Of a stretch of 53,964 nucleotides of DNA, positions 25,618 to 35,600 are shown in pieces. Where the stretch lies: positions 1-53,964 of the forward strand of contig JAFWGA010000025.1 of NCBI GenBank assembly GCA_017515325.1, in the 5' to 3' direction. A program made the position numbers and the translations under genes. The notes beneath the pieces are model-generated. The model saw only the letters and a program-made list of their open reading frames with translations, did not search any database and had not been told where the DNA came from. How positions within the stretch are numbered: the stretch's first letter is position 1; every line of letters starts with the position of its first letter. The stretch is from Blautia sp. GTDB taxonomy: Bacteria > Bacillota > Clostridia > Lachnospirales > Lachnospiraceae.

Positions 25618-26289
25618 TTACTGTCTATCGCGGTTCAGCCGCTTTTCAAGCCTTTTGGCCAGACGGGAAAGCGTCGTGATGACAATGAGATACATAAGCC
25701 CGACAATAATCCAGGTCTGAAAGGACATGAACGTGTTGGCTACTACATTTTTTGCCGTATTTACCAGCTCCGGGAACCCGATCACCGACAGAATCGACGT
25801 ATCCTTCAAGGTGATAATAAACTGGTTGATGATGCTCGGTATCATCGTACGGATGGCCTGGGGAAGAACAACCCTCTGCATAGACCGCCAGTAAGAAAGA
25901 CCAAGGCTTCTGGCCGCTTCCATCTGTCCAACATCCACAGACTGAATCCCCGCCCGGATGATCTCAGACATATATGCCCCACAGTTCAGAGCCAGGCAGA
26001 TGGTACCTGCCTGCATAGCCGTCAAGGTAACCTTCAGTCCCCCCAGCGTATTTAACCCATAGGGTAAACCAAAGTAGACAAAGTACGCCAGGACGATCAT
26101 GGGTACGCCACGGATGATGTCCACAAAAATCTGTGCGATGATATTGCAGACACGGCTGTGAAGTACGCTCATCATTCCGAAGATGATCCCCAGAATACAG
26201 GCAAAAAACAAACCATAGAGAGCAAGAAGCAAAGTATGGCCCATCGCAGACGCCAGAAGTCTCCCGTAAGATGTCAATATTCGGATCAT
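25618..26289 (-). CDS. Amino-acid ABC transporter permease (HisM/GlnP type)
   Basis: 223 residues with about five membrane helices. The EAA loop that contacts the ATPase is clear (EAARSLGLSYWRSMQRVVLP, about 126-145), followed by the MIPSIINQFIITLKDTSILS motif of polar amino-acid permeases. It should form a homodimeric channel for a polar amino acid. Preceded 108 bp upstream by the binding-protein gene with a hairpin between them. No ATP-binding subunit gene lies nearby, so it must share an ATPase encoded elsewhere. Confidence 0.9.
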   Translation of the reverse strand: MIRILTSYGRLLASAMGHTLLLALYGLFFACILGIIFGMMSVLHSRVCNIIAQIFVDIIRGVPMIVLAYFVYFGLPYGLNTLGGLKVTLTAMQAGTICLALNCGAYMSEIIRAGIQSVDVGQMEAARSLGLSYWRSMQRVVLPQAIRTMIPSIINQFIITLKDTSILSVIGFPELVNTAKNVVANTFMSFQTWIIVGLMYLIVITTLSRLAKRLEKRLNRDRQ

Positions 26290-26328
26290 GGATACCTATA
26301 TCCTCCTATATCTATGTAAAACTATGAA

Positions 26329-26367
26329 AAAAACCAGCCCTGTGGTATTTTTCCGGCAGGACTGGTT
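26329..26367 (-). terminator. Intra-operon attenuator between binding protein and permease
   Basis: Minus strand stem AAAACCAGTCCTG / CAGGGCTGGTTTT with a ~14-base loop followed by more T. It lies between the two genes and probably lowers permease mRNA relative to the binding protein. Confidence 0.65.
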
Positions 26368-26397
26368 TTCCCTTCGCTGTAAAGCTGCTGTTATGAT

Positions 26398-27195
26398 TTA
26401 GTTTTCAGCGCTACCAAAGGCCTCTACTGCAAGGGCAGCTGCTTCTTCTCCCAGGTACTTCGCGATGATCTCTTCGTACGTCCCATTCTCGATAATGGAG
26501 GCAAGGCCTGCATTGAAAAGATCGATCAGCTCCTGACCTTCCTCATTGAAAACGGCAAACCCATAAGGTGTGGCTTCATTCTCAGAGCCTTCAACAATCT
26601 GCAGAGCAAGTCCACCCTCCTGAATCGATGCCGCCATAATCGGGGTATCCTCAAAGCAGGCTGAAACCTGGCCGCCCAGGACAGCCTGATACATGATAGG
26701 TGAGTCCTCATAATATGTAATCTCGAAGCCATATTCATCCTTGAGGCTCTCGGCATAACCTGCACCCTGGGTTCCTGTCTTAACACCCACCGTCTGCCCG
26801 CTCAGATCCTCGAAGCTGCTGATTTCAGAGCCTTCCTGGACTGTCATACACTGTGTGGCATTGTAATATCCATCAGAAAAGATCCATCCGCTTTCCTTTC
26901 TCTCGTCCGTGATGGATGCACCCGCGATCATACCGTCGGCCTGTCTGGCCTGGCAGGCAGCGATAGAAGCGTCCCAGCCAAGGCTGTTGAGATCGTAGGT
27001 GAAGCCCTGATCCTCTGCGACAGCCGCAAGCAGATCAACGTCTATTCCCACGAAATTGCCCTTTTCATCTGTATATTCAAATGGCTTGAATACGGTATCT
27101 GTTGCAATGGTGAAATGCTTTTCTTCCGCCATAACCGGGACAAGAAGACTGGCAGCTGTGACAGCCGCAACAGCCCATGCTAACTGCTTTTTCAT
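26398..27195 (-). CDS. Amino-acid ABC transporter substrate-binding protein
   Basis: 265 residues from MKKQLAWAVAAVTAASLLVP. Family-3 solute-binding features: FTIATDTVFKPFEYTDEKGN, FVGIDVDLLAAVAED, GWDASIAACQARQADGMIAG and VGVKTGTQGAGYAESL. The signal peptide ends around VPVMAEE and has no lipobox cysteine, which is unusual because binding proteins of Gram-positives are normally lipoproteins. Ligand is a polar amino acid or similar; not resolvable. GGAGG lies 12 bp upstream of the start; a GTGGAGG-overlapping ATG 21 bp earlier is less likely. Transcribed ahead of the permease gene. Confidence 0.88.
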   Translation of the reverse strand: MKKQLAWAVAAVTAASLLVPVMAEEKHFTIATDTVFKPFEYTDEKGNFVGIDVDLLAAVAEDQGFTYDLNSLGWDASIAACQARQADGMIAGASITDERKESGWIFSDGYYNATQCMTVQEGSEISSFEDLSGQTVGVKTGTQGAGYAESLKDEYGFEITYYEDSPIMYQAVLGGQVSACFEDTPIMAASIQEGGLALQIVEGSENEATPYGFAVFNEEGQELIDLFNAGLASIIENGTYEEIIAKYLGEEAAALAVEAFGSAEN

Positions 27196-27262
27196 ACTGT
27201 TACTATTCCTCCACATCTAAGATATCGGTTACTGAGCAAACCTGATGCTGTGCACCCTACTA

Positions 27263-28921
27263 TTATCGAAAGAGCAGGCTGTTCGCCTTCTGTGCTTCAA
27301 TCTCGTCCTTATTGGTGATGACAGGAATCGTTACCTTCTGTCCGATATAGATGATGCCGAGATCCTCCATATTGTTCAGCTTTTTCAGCTCTTCCTTCAC
27401 TGCATGATAATCCACACCATGATCAATACAGATCTGCATAAAGGTATCGCCGGATTTTACTTCATATTCGATATAGCCGGTCTCCGGTTCGATGGGAACA
27501 ACAGAATCGACGATGGAATCGACCTTCCCGTTCACCTCTTCATAAGCCGATGAGAGGGCTGCCACGGTATCCTCCAGGGAAGAAAGCTGCTTGGCCAGCT
27601 CTTCGCTCTGCTTGGTGCTGTTGTCCGTCATGGTGCTGGTCAGGCTGTCGCTGGTATCGGAAAGCTGTGTTCCCAGGTCATTGATCATGGTCGTCAGATT
27701 GGTCATGCCCTCTGTCTGATCCAGTGCCTCGCCCATTGCCGTCAGCTGATCCGCCAGAGCGGTGAGCTGTGTGGCAACACTTGTGATCTGGGTGTTGACA
27801 TCCTTGAAGGACTCGGTTGCATCCAAGGCTGTTTCCATAGCTGTCAGCTTCTCGCTGAGGGCATCCACCTTGCCGGTTACTCCGTCAAGCTTGGCATCCA
27901 GAGCTGAGATGCTTTCTGAACTGTCAAGGCTGGTACCCAGCTCTGTCACACTCTCCGCTACGCTGTCAAGCTTGGCATCCAGGGCAGCTATGCTTTCTGA
28001 GCTGTCAAGGCTGGTACCCAGCTCTGTCACGCTCTCCGCTACGCTGTCAAGCTTGGCATCCAGGGCAGCTATACTTTCTGAACTGTCAAGACTGGTACCC
28101 AGTTCTGTCACGCTTGCTATGATACTGTCAAGCTTTGTGTCTAAGCCGGTAAAGGATGTTGTGGGATCCAGCTCAGCCTTAAAGGCTTCAAGCTTACCGG
28201 AAAGATCCGTCACCTGGCCGGTAAGAGCTTCATTCTGGCCGGAGAGGGCATCCACCTTAGTCCCGACAGCCGTAAGCTCTGTTCCGAGAGCGTCTACCTT
28301 TGTCTCCACCGGGTCAGGCTCAGCCTCAGTCTCTGTCTCCTCCGGCTGCTGAAGGGCATTGACAGACTCTGTCAGGCTGCTGACCTGCGCCAGGATATCT
28401 CCCAGCTGGGCAGATAAACCTGCTGTGTCTGTCTTGGCATCCAGGCTCTCGCCAAGGGCGGAGACAGAATCAGTCAGAGAAGTAAGCTTTTCATCAAAAG
28501 CGCTGTACTGGCCATCCATCTGTGACAGCTTCATAGCCACAGCGTCCAGCTTCCTGGAATAATCCATAAACGATGTTTCGCTGACATCCTCGGATGGCAG
28601 CTGTACGGCGGAAAGCGTTACCAGCTGAGCGCTGTCTCCGTATGTGAGGTTTCTTGCCATAGCGGCAAATGCGCCATCGACATACTGATATCTGGATGCC
28701 AAAAGGGCCATATCCGCCCTCACCTCAGCCAGCTCCTGGGTAACTGCCTCTGACCTTGCGGCCTGCTGCTTCTGGTTCTGCAAAACCGTGCCCAGGCCAA
28801 GAGCCACCATGCACACCGCCCCAACCTGCATCAATAATACTCCAGCTAAAAGCATGGAGCGGTTACGCAGTCTCCTTTCATTGCGCGGTGCCGGTTGATC
28901 TTTTTTTTCAAAATCCGACAT
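27263..28921 (-). CDS. Membrane-anchored coiled-coil protein with C-terminal LysM domain
   Basis: 552 residues. Charged N-terminus, one membrane helix at about 23-47, then a mostly helical, heptad-like region (about 50-470) with an acidic linker QQPEETETEAEPDP (191-204) and three identical-type 27-residue repeats (264-344). A LysM domain ends it (YEVKSGDTFMQICIDHG to IYIGQKVTIP, about 484-533), which binds peptidoglycan. Topology is probably N-terminus in, long stalk across the wall zone, LysM at the wall. Function unknown; it may tether or sense the cell wall. It is monocistronic and is the upstream divergent neighbour of the giant adhesin. Confidence 0.8.
   Translation of the reverse strand: MSDFEKKDQPAPRNERRLRNRSMLLAGVLLMQVGAVCMVALGLGTVLQNQKQQAARSEAVTQELAEVRADMALLASRYQYVDGAFAAMARNLTYGDSAQLVTLSAVQLPSEDVSETSFMDYSRKLDAVAMKLSQMDGQYSAFDEKLTSLTDSVSALGESLDAKTDTAGLSAQLGDILAQVSSLTESVNALQQPEETETEAEPDPVETKVDALGTELTAVGTKVDALSGQNEALTGQVTDLSGKLEAFKAELDPTTSFTGLDTKLDSIIASVTELGTSLDSSESIAALDAKLDSVAESVTELGTSLDSSESIAALDAKLDSVAESVTELGTSLDSSESISALDAKLDGVTGKVDALSEKLTAMETALDATESFKDVNTQITSVATQLTALADQLTAMGEALDQTEGMTNLTTMINDLGTQLSDTSDSLTSTMTDNSTKQSEELAKQLSSLEDTVAALSSAYEEVNGKVDSIVDSVVPIEPETGYIEYEVKSGDTFMQICIDHGVDYHAVKEELKKLNNMEDLGIIYIGQKVTIPVITNKDEIEAQKANSLLFR
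27890..28132 (-). repeat. Three 81-bp tandem repeats in the LysM protein gene
   Basis: Three direct units encoding VTELGTSLDSSESIAALDAK with a LDSVAES lead-in (residues 264-290, 291-317, 318-344). The units differ at only a few residues, implying recent duplication. Confidence 0.9.
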
Positions 28922-28976
28922 AACTCTGCTCCTTTCAGATACATGGGAAGAGAAAGCGAATGATCTTCGGTAACTA

Positions 28977-28997
28977 CTCAGTACTTTGTACTTCGTA
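28977..28997. repeat. Short dispersed repeat C, copy 2
   Basis: CTCAGTACTTTGTACTTCGT; see 24340-24360. It contains the palindrome AGTAC-TTT-GTACT. Confidence 0.5.
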
Positions 28998-29091
28998 ATT
29001 ACAGCTTCTTTTCTTTTTCATCCTCTTTGTGGTACTGTTCACGTATGGTTCCCGCAACCATCCGTGAAAATGTGCCAAGGCTGCTTCGCAC

Positions 29092-29121
29092 ATAATACAA
29101 AATTATCATACTACTGATCAA
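29092..29121 (-). promoter_or_regulatory. Promoter of the LysM gene
   Basis: Minus strand TTGATC and TATTAT with an 18-bp spacer (complements of 29116-29121 and 29092-29097), about 170 bp before the start codon. Confidence 0.45.
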
Positions 29122-29190
29122 GAAAAAAATCTACAACGATTTTTACAATTTGAAATCACATGTTCTCTTAAATAGGGTAGAGGTGCGTTC

Positions 29191-29228
29191 CGACGGTAGT
29201 CGGAAAAACTCATAACGCGGCTCTGGGA
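29191..29228. repeat. Dispersed repeat B, copy 2 (inverted)
   Basis: Reverse complement of the element at 16307-16344; 23 bases identical (29191-29213). Contains the hairpin TTCCGAC-GGTA-GTCGGAA. Confidence 0.7.
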
Positions 29229-29272
29229 TAAATGAACGAACAAAATACCAGCATTTTCTTCTATTTCTATCG

Positions 29273-29301
29273 TTTACTTGCCGTAAATTGTAGCATATAA
29301 T
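29273..29301 (+). promoter_or_regulatory. Promoter for the giant gene
   Basis: TTTACT (29273-29278) and perfect TATAAT (29296-29301) with a 17-bp spacer. A second TATAAT at 29388-29393 lacks a good -35. Confidence 0.5.
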
Positions 29302-29411
29302 GTTAGCCGCGAAACGTCCCCAAAGGTCTGAGGACCTGTGAGAGAAAACGATTGAAATACCGTACCCTATCATGTAGCTGATGCGTATATAATATTGGTA
29401 AAGGAGGTGGT

Positions 29412-29483
29412 GTGGATCAGTCATTAACAATCATGCAGCTTGATTTACGAGAAGAAGCCTGCGCCTACCCCAAAGATACATAG
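29412..29483 (+). CDS. Possible 23-residue leader peptide before the giant gene
   Basis: A perfect AAGGAGGT sequence (29401-29408) precedes a GTG-start frame VDQSLTIMQLDLREEACAYP and three more residues, ending in TAG at 29483. The strong ribosome site with no larger frame suggests a leader peptide or the remnant of a lost gene (the peptide resembles nothing I can name). It is 118 bp before the giant gene ATG. Confidence 0.3.
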   Translation: MDQSLTIMQLDLREEACAYPKDT

Positions 29484-29601
29484 ACGGTATCAGATTGGGA
29501 GGAGCCATGGCTTCGCCACACCTTTAAGCAGACCGTGCTTAGGAGAATAGTTGTTTTTAACAGCACCTGAATGATTTGGCATAAGCCAGAAAGAGGAAGT
29601 T

Positions 29602-32600
29602 ATGGAACAAAAGACAAAGAAGCTGTACAGGAGAATCCTGGCCATAGCTCTCGCCCTGTGCATGATAGCCAACGGAACCTTTGGCTATCTACCTACAGAA
29701 CAAGAGGTCTATGCCCAGGAGCTGCCAGACAGCCTGGCTGATTCAATCCCTGATGAGGATGAACCAACTGCCGATGTACCGGATTACACCGAGCCGACTG
29801 CCGATGTACCGGATTACACCGAGCCGACCGCCGATGTACCGAATTACACCGAGCCGACCGCCGATGTACCGGATTACACCGAGCCGACCGCCGATGTGCC
29901 GGATTACACCGAGCCGACCGCCGATGTGCCGGATTACACCGAGCCGACTGCCGATGTGCCGGATTACACCGAGCCGACCGCCGATGTGCCGGATTACACT
30001 GAGCCGACTGCCGATGTGCCGGATTACACCGAGCCGACCGCCGATGTGCCGGATTACACCGAGCCGACCGCCGATGTGCCGGATTATACCGAGCCGACTG
30101 CCGATGTGCCGGATTACACCGAGCCGACCGTCGATATACCGGATTACACCGAGCCGAATGCCGATGTGCCGGATTATACCGAGCCGACTGCCAATATACC
30201 GGATTACAGCGAACCGGCCAATGAGACGCCGGACTTCAATGAACCGACAGCCGAGCCCCCGCACGATGAAGCATCGGAATCGGAAACCACTGTCCAGGAG
30301 CAGGTAGATCAGGAATCTCATTCCGATGCGACAGAGCCTTCTTGGGAGGAAACCGGGACACAGAAGGATGAAACGGAAAATGCCAAGGCAGAAGCCCTCG
30401 CCGAGGAACCTGTGTCCGACCCATCGGCAGAGCCGGTTGATCATGGGGATGACCAGCAGGCTTCTCAGCCGAAATCCGATGAAGCTGAGGCAAATCAGGA
30501 AAAGACCGATCTGGACCAGGAGAGCAAAAATCAGGCGGTAGATGAGCAGGCTCCCCCAACCTCCATCCTGACCGAGGATGCAAAAGAAAAGGAAGAAACA
30601 CCGGCTGATTCTGAAAAAGAAGAGGAAGCCAAGGAAGAAAAATCAGAGGACGACAGGAAAGAGAAAGCCCAAAAAGAAATCAAGGCGGACGCCGACGTCT
30701 CTGAAGCTGCTCCTGCTTCCACAGCAGAGGCCGACGCCCCAGACATTTCTTCAAAGGAAGAAACGGCTCCGGCCGTTCAGCCGGAAACACCTTTTGATGT
30801 CACAATTTTTGCGGCATCACAGCCGGCATATACCGAGACAGTGACATCTGCTGTCCAGCCTGAGGCTGAGGAAGAAGAAGCCAAAGATACCTCCGTCAAA
30901 GCCCAGACAGGGACAGAAAACATTGCCGAAGCTGATCAAGCCGCTCCGGCCGATGAACCGTCGGACAAGGAAGCTGCCTCTATCCTGACAAAGACCGCGG
31001 CCATGGAAGAAAAGACCACCGAAGACGCCCAGGAAACCACTGCGGTCGGGGAATCAGAGGATAAGGAAGAGGATGCAAAAGACAGTGACGCCTCAGATAA
31101 GGGAGAGAATAACCGCATCAGCGCTCTGCAGCAGTTGATCAACCAAAAACTGTCCGAAATCGATCCATTAGATAAGGAAGCAACAATTGTTCTGGCCAAG
31201 AACTCCCTCTATGACGGGGATGTTACCATCGACAAGGAAAATGCCGAGAATATAGGCTCTGACTTTGTGCTCAAGCTTGTCGCCGCAGATGCTGTGACAG
31301 AGGAGGGCAAGACATACGATGCCTCTCAGTCCAGTACCACGACCATCGATGGTAATCTGAAGATTTCAGGAATGAAGGTTCTCCTTCAGGGCGTGGCCAT
31401 GGCTCTTTCCAAAACCATCAGCCTGAATCAGGCTGACCTGGATTACAAGGGCAGCAAGGCAACGGATAACCTCGAGGTTCAGGTAGGGGATGGCTCTTCC
31501 GCCTCCATTTCTACCTATGGTGGTGACGATACGATTACTATTGTGATGGATAATGGTGCAGTCAATACCATAGTCAATACCGGCGATGGTAAGAATAACG
31601 TCAATATCACTGCTTATGAAGGCTCTGTGGAGGTAGAGGGGGGAAAAGACGACGACACTCTTGCCCTTCAGACTTTTTATGGGGCAGGCTCTGTCAAAGC
31701 AGATCTGGGTGATGGAGACGATCTGGTCACTGCGGCCCTTGCCAGCGCTGACAGCATCCTGCTGGCTACAGGCGCCGGAGAAGATCAGGCGGATCTGGAT
31801 CTGATGTACGGCGTGGACGATGTGACGGTAGAGGCCGGCGAAGGAGATGATCTCATCACGGTGCGTAAGTCCGACAGTGCAGTGATAGGCAACCCCTCTG
31901 CTGTCGTCACCGTAGATTTTGGAAATGGCTCAGACCGTCTGGACGTAGACCTCTCCGTTGCCGGTTCTGTTGCCCAGGTCGAGGCCAAGAACCAGGACGA
32001 AACCGGTGACCGTATCCATGTCACGGGCAGTCTGGACAAGGAAGTGTCCGACACAGCCCGGATCGAGCAGGATGCTGCCGGAAGCTTATCCTTCAAAGCC
32101 GATGGGGGAAAGACACTGAAGGTGAAAACCGATTCATCGGCCCATATCACAGATGCCCTGGAAAACAAGCGTGAAGTGACAGTGAACAAGGATACCGTTT
32201 TTGAATCCTTTACCAACTACATCCTGGATAAAGACGCGTATTCCGTTGAAGACGATACCAAGATCATTGACGGATACACCCTGGCAGATCCTTCTGTTTC
32301 CGGTCTGGTTCTGACCAACCTGGTCGTGGACGCAGGAAAAGTCAGGATCGGAAAGATGGATGTGAAGGATTTCAACCTCCTGGTCAAGGGAAAAGAAATC
32401 ACCTTTACGGACAGGGTAGACGCGAAAGCCATCATGGCCAACGCCCGCTCCACTGCTTCCGGAAAGGAAATTCTGCAGTTTTCCGACCGGGCAAGTGTGA
32501 CCCTGGAAAAGAATGCTGCTCTTTACGCCAGGGAAGATATCGACCTAACAGCCCAGATTGAGCAGAGTGGACCCAACTCCCTCCTCTTTAAAATCATGGA

Positions 32601-35600
32601 ACCCGCCAATATCCGGGTGGGAAATGCCGAGGTGTCAGCAAAAGCAGGCTCCAAGGTTTATGCAGGCTACGATTTTATCACCCAAAAAGACGCCGCGGAC
32701 GGCTATGGTTCGGTTGCCATGAAGGCAAATGTCCTATCCAAGGGTTCGACCGGCTCCGGCGGCACTCCGGTAGGTGTGAACGTCAATATCCAAAACGCTG
32801 CCGTGACCGTCGAGAAGGATGCCGAGATCACCGCAGCCCGTGATATCACCCTTTCCAGCGAGAGCAAAATCATCATCGACGCGGTAACAAAGTCCGGTCT
32901 GGCCGGAGCTCCCTTTGCCACGTCCGTCAATGTTCTGAACAACAGTGTCAGCACCGTGGCAGACGGTACTCTCAAGGCAGGAAATGCCGTTACCCTGAGC
33001 GCAAAGGGGACTATGGAGGGAACAGCCAAGGCTTCCCGTGGGGGTCAGAAATCAATGTCCGGTATTTACATCGGTGTTCAGGTCGCCCTGCAGGATGTCC
33101 GGGCAAAAATCGGCTCCACAGCAGACATTACCGCCGGCAGCGAAGTATCCGTTCTGTCAGATTCAGAGGAAAAGATCGTTACCTCGGTTTCGGCCGGCTC
33201 TCCATCCCAGCCCAAATCCGAAGATAAGTCCGCATCCAAGGGCGATAACGATGACGATGACGACGGATCGGATGATATCAAAAAATCAGGCCTGAGTATT
33301 CTGGGCAATATCTGGAGTGCTTCCAAGGACAAGATCAAATCCCTTTGGCATAAGGCCAAGGGCGACGAGAAGGAAGTCGAAGCCAACAAGTCATTTGAGA
33401 AGCTGGATAAGCTGGTGAAATCCGTTGCCGGATCAGATTATGCCGTCCAGCTGGCCGATGAGAGCCAGACCAATGGCGAGGTACAGATCACCACAGAATC
33501 CTTCTCCAAGGATGGAGGCGGCGGAAACCAGGTCAATGTAAAGGTAGAACCGGAGTCCGGCTACAAGGTCAAGAAGGTCTGGTACCGTTACCTGGATAAT
33601 AAAGACAATAAGAATCTGGGCAGCTACGTAATCGGAGAGGCTTCCTATAACGAAAACACAGGGACCTACCATTTCCTCCAGAAAAACAGGGACATGTATG
33701 TCTATGTGGAATACGAGCCGGACGCCGAGCAAACGGCAGACAAGAGCAATACTCCTTCCAGCGTTTTTGACGATGACGGGAACGAATTCCTGATTGATGA
33801 TATCCCTGGTTCCATCAACGATATCACAGACGGCATGGACGAGGAAGAGGAAGGCTCATCGAAGAAAAACCAGGAAACCGACGACGATTTGAATCTGGGC
33901 GACCTCTTTGAAAACCGTTTCCGCTTTGCCATTGAGCCCAGCGAAAGCAAAGACGGCAAAGGCAATCCGCTAGGCGCCATCCTGACAGAGAAGTTTGAAG
34001 TGGTAACCGAGAACGGCAAGAGTATTGGAAAAAGTGTCACTCAGGCTGCTCCCAGCATGAAGATAGCCTTTGTTCCCAATGCCATGGAGGGTTATGACCT
34101 GGCAGACGGTGGTCTTACCGTCAGCTACTTTGTCTATGAAAAAGGCGAGAAGAAGGAAGTATTTGATGTCCTTGAGAAGGATTCCAAGGGCCGTTACATC
34201 TTTACTGTCCCGGATAACATCGAGGCAGAGGGCTATGGGACGGACGACGATCATAACCCCATCGGCTTCAAGGTCCATAGTACCTTCAAGGCCAAGGATG
34301 CGGAAAAAGAGGAAAACGAGCCCGACAAGACAAAAACACAGGTGGAAGGATCCATTGCTGTGGCCGTCGCCCTCAACGATAATGCCGCCCTCATCGAGGA
34401 TGGCAGCAAGGTCAAAGCCGGCGACAACCTGAACGTCAAGGCAAACGAAGCGACAAGTGTCGACACCTCCGCGGACGGTACGGCAGTCGCAAAGCCAGGC
34501 GCAGCGAAAGAAGAAGAAAAAGAAGAAGAAAACAAGGACGAAGAACCGGCGCAGAAAATGCTGAATGACCTTTACATCGTCCCTGCCTACGAGTACGCCG
34601 TGATGGTGGAAAAGGTCAAGGGCGGTACGGTTGAAGTCGACAAGACATCAGCCCATTCCTATACCTTCACGCCTAAGCAGAATGGGGAAGCGGCAGCGAA
34701 TGGCGCTACCGGATATATTACCTATTTCTCGGAAGGAAAGATGGTAAACGAGGAAATCAAGGCAGATTCTGACGGAAAATTCCGGGTAAATATCAACCAA
34801 TACAAGGCTGACAAGGGAAGCAGGGTCAGCTTTAGCTTCAGCATGGAAGGCAGTGAGGAGGAGCAGGCCGCCCAGACTATGGTGCGCAATCCCATCAATG
34901 TCAGCTACAATGCCCTGAAGCTTTCCAAAGAAGAGGATCCCTTAAATGTCGGCTCTAAAAAGATCGGTGAGGTCAATTATGTAAAGACAGAGCTGGTCAA
35001 GGACGATGAGACAGGCAAGGTTACAGACCGCAAGTACTATTTCAGCCTGAAACCGGATGAAGAAAACGGCTATACGATAGCTGCTTCTGATGACGACGGC
35101 GAAACCTCCGATACCAAGGTATTGTATGCGACCTACACGACGGGGGCAAAGAAAGAAGCAACCGTTGCCCTGCACAAGGATTCCGGAAGTAATTACTGGT
35201 ATATCCAGGAAAGCGATATGGAAGAGCTTCCGGCAGGAGCCTTGATCACGGTTCATGCCGTGTTCAGTGAGGATAAGCATGAAATTCAAAAGACGGCTCT
35301 CTCCGAGGACGGCAGAAAGAAAGAATACGATGCAGAAGAGAAGAACGGCGATCTGACCTTCAATAAATCCAGCGCGAAAGCAACAGACGTTATCACCATC
35401 ACCACAAAACCGGCAGATAACTATGTCGCCAAGAAGGTCATTGTCTCCTATAAGAATGAGGAAGACGGCGAAACCGTTAATAAGACACTGACCCCGGACG
35501 AAGAAGGAAAGGTGAATTTCGCCATTCCATCCGAGCTGGCTTCCGGAGCAAAGCTATATGTGGATGCCGAGTTTGTCACCCGCAATATAGAATTGCAGAA

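Larger units (their letters stand above)
28922..29601. other. 680-bp divergent intergenic region before the giant gene
   Basis: It holds the minus-strand promoter of the LysM gene (about 29092-29121), repeat C, the inverted copy of repeat B (29191-29228), a plus-strand promoter (29273-29301) and a leader of about 295 bases with a 23-codon small open frame at 29412. No other gene is recognised. Confidence 0.6.

Noticed and set aside
29490-29672. 60-codon minus-strand frame across the start of the giant gene
   Set aside because: Hydrophobic only because it is antisense to the signal peptide; no start signals.
29761-30240. Possible CRISPR array because of regular 30-bp units
   Set aside because: Units are contiguous with no unique spacers and are translated in frame; no cas genes nearby.
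29743-30444. 233-codon open frame on the minus strand opposite the repeats of the giant gene
   Set aside because: It is a mirror of the 30-bp repeats; composition is biased (many I, G, R, H), it has no ribosome site, and the sense frame has signal peptide and domains.
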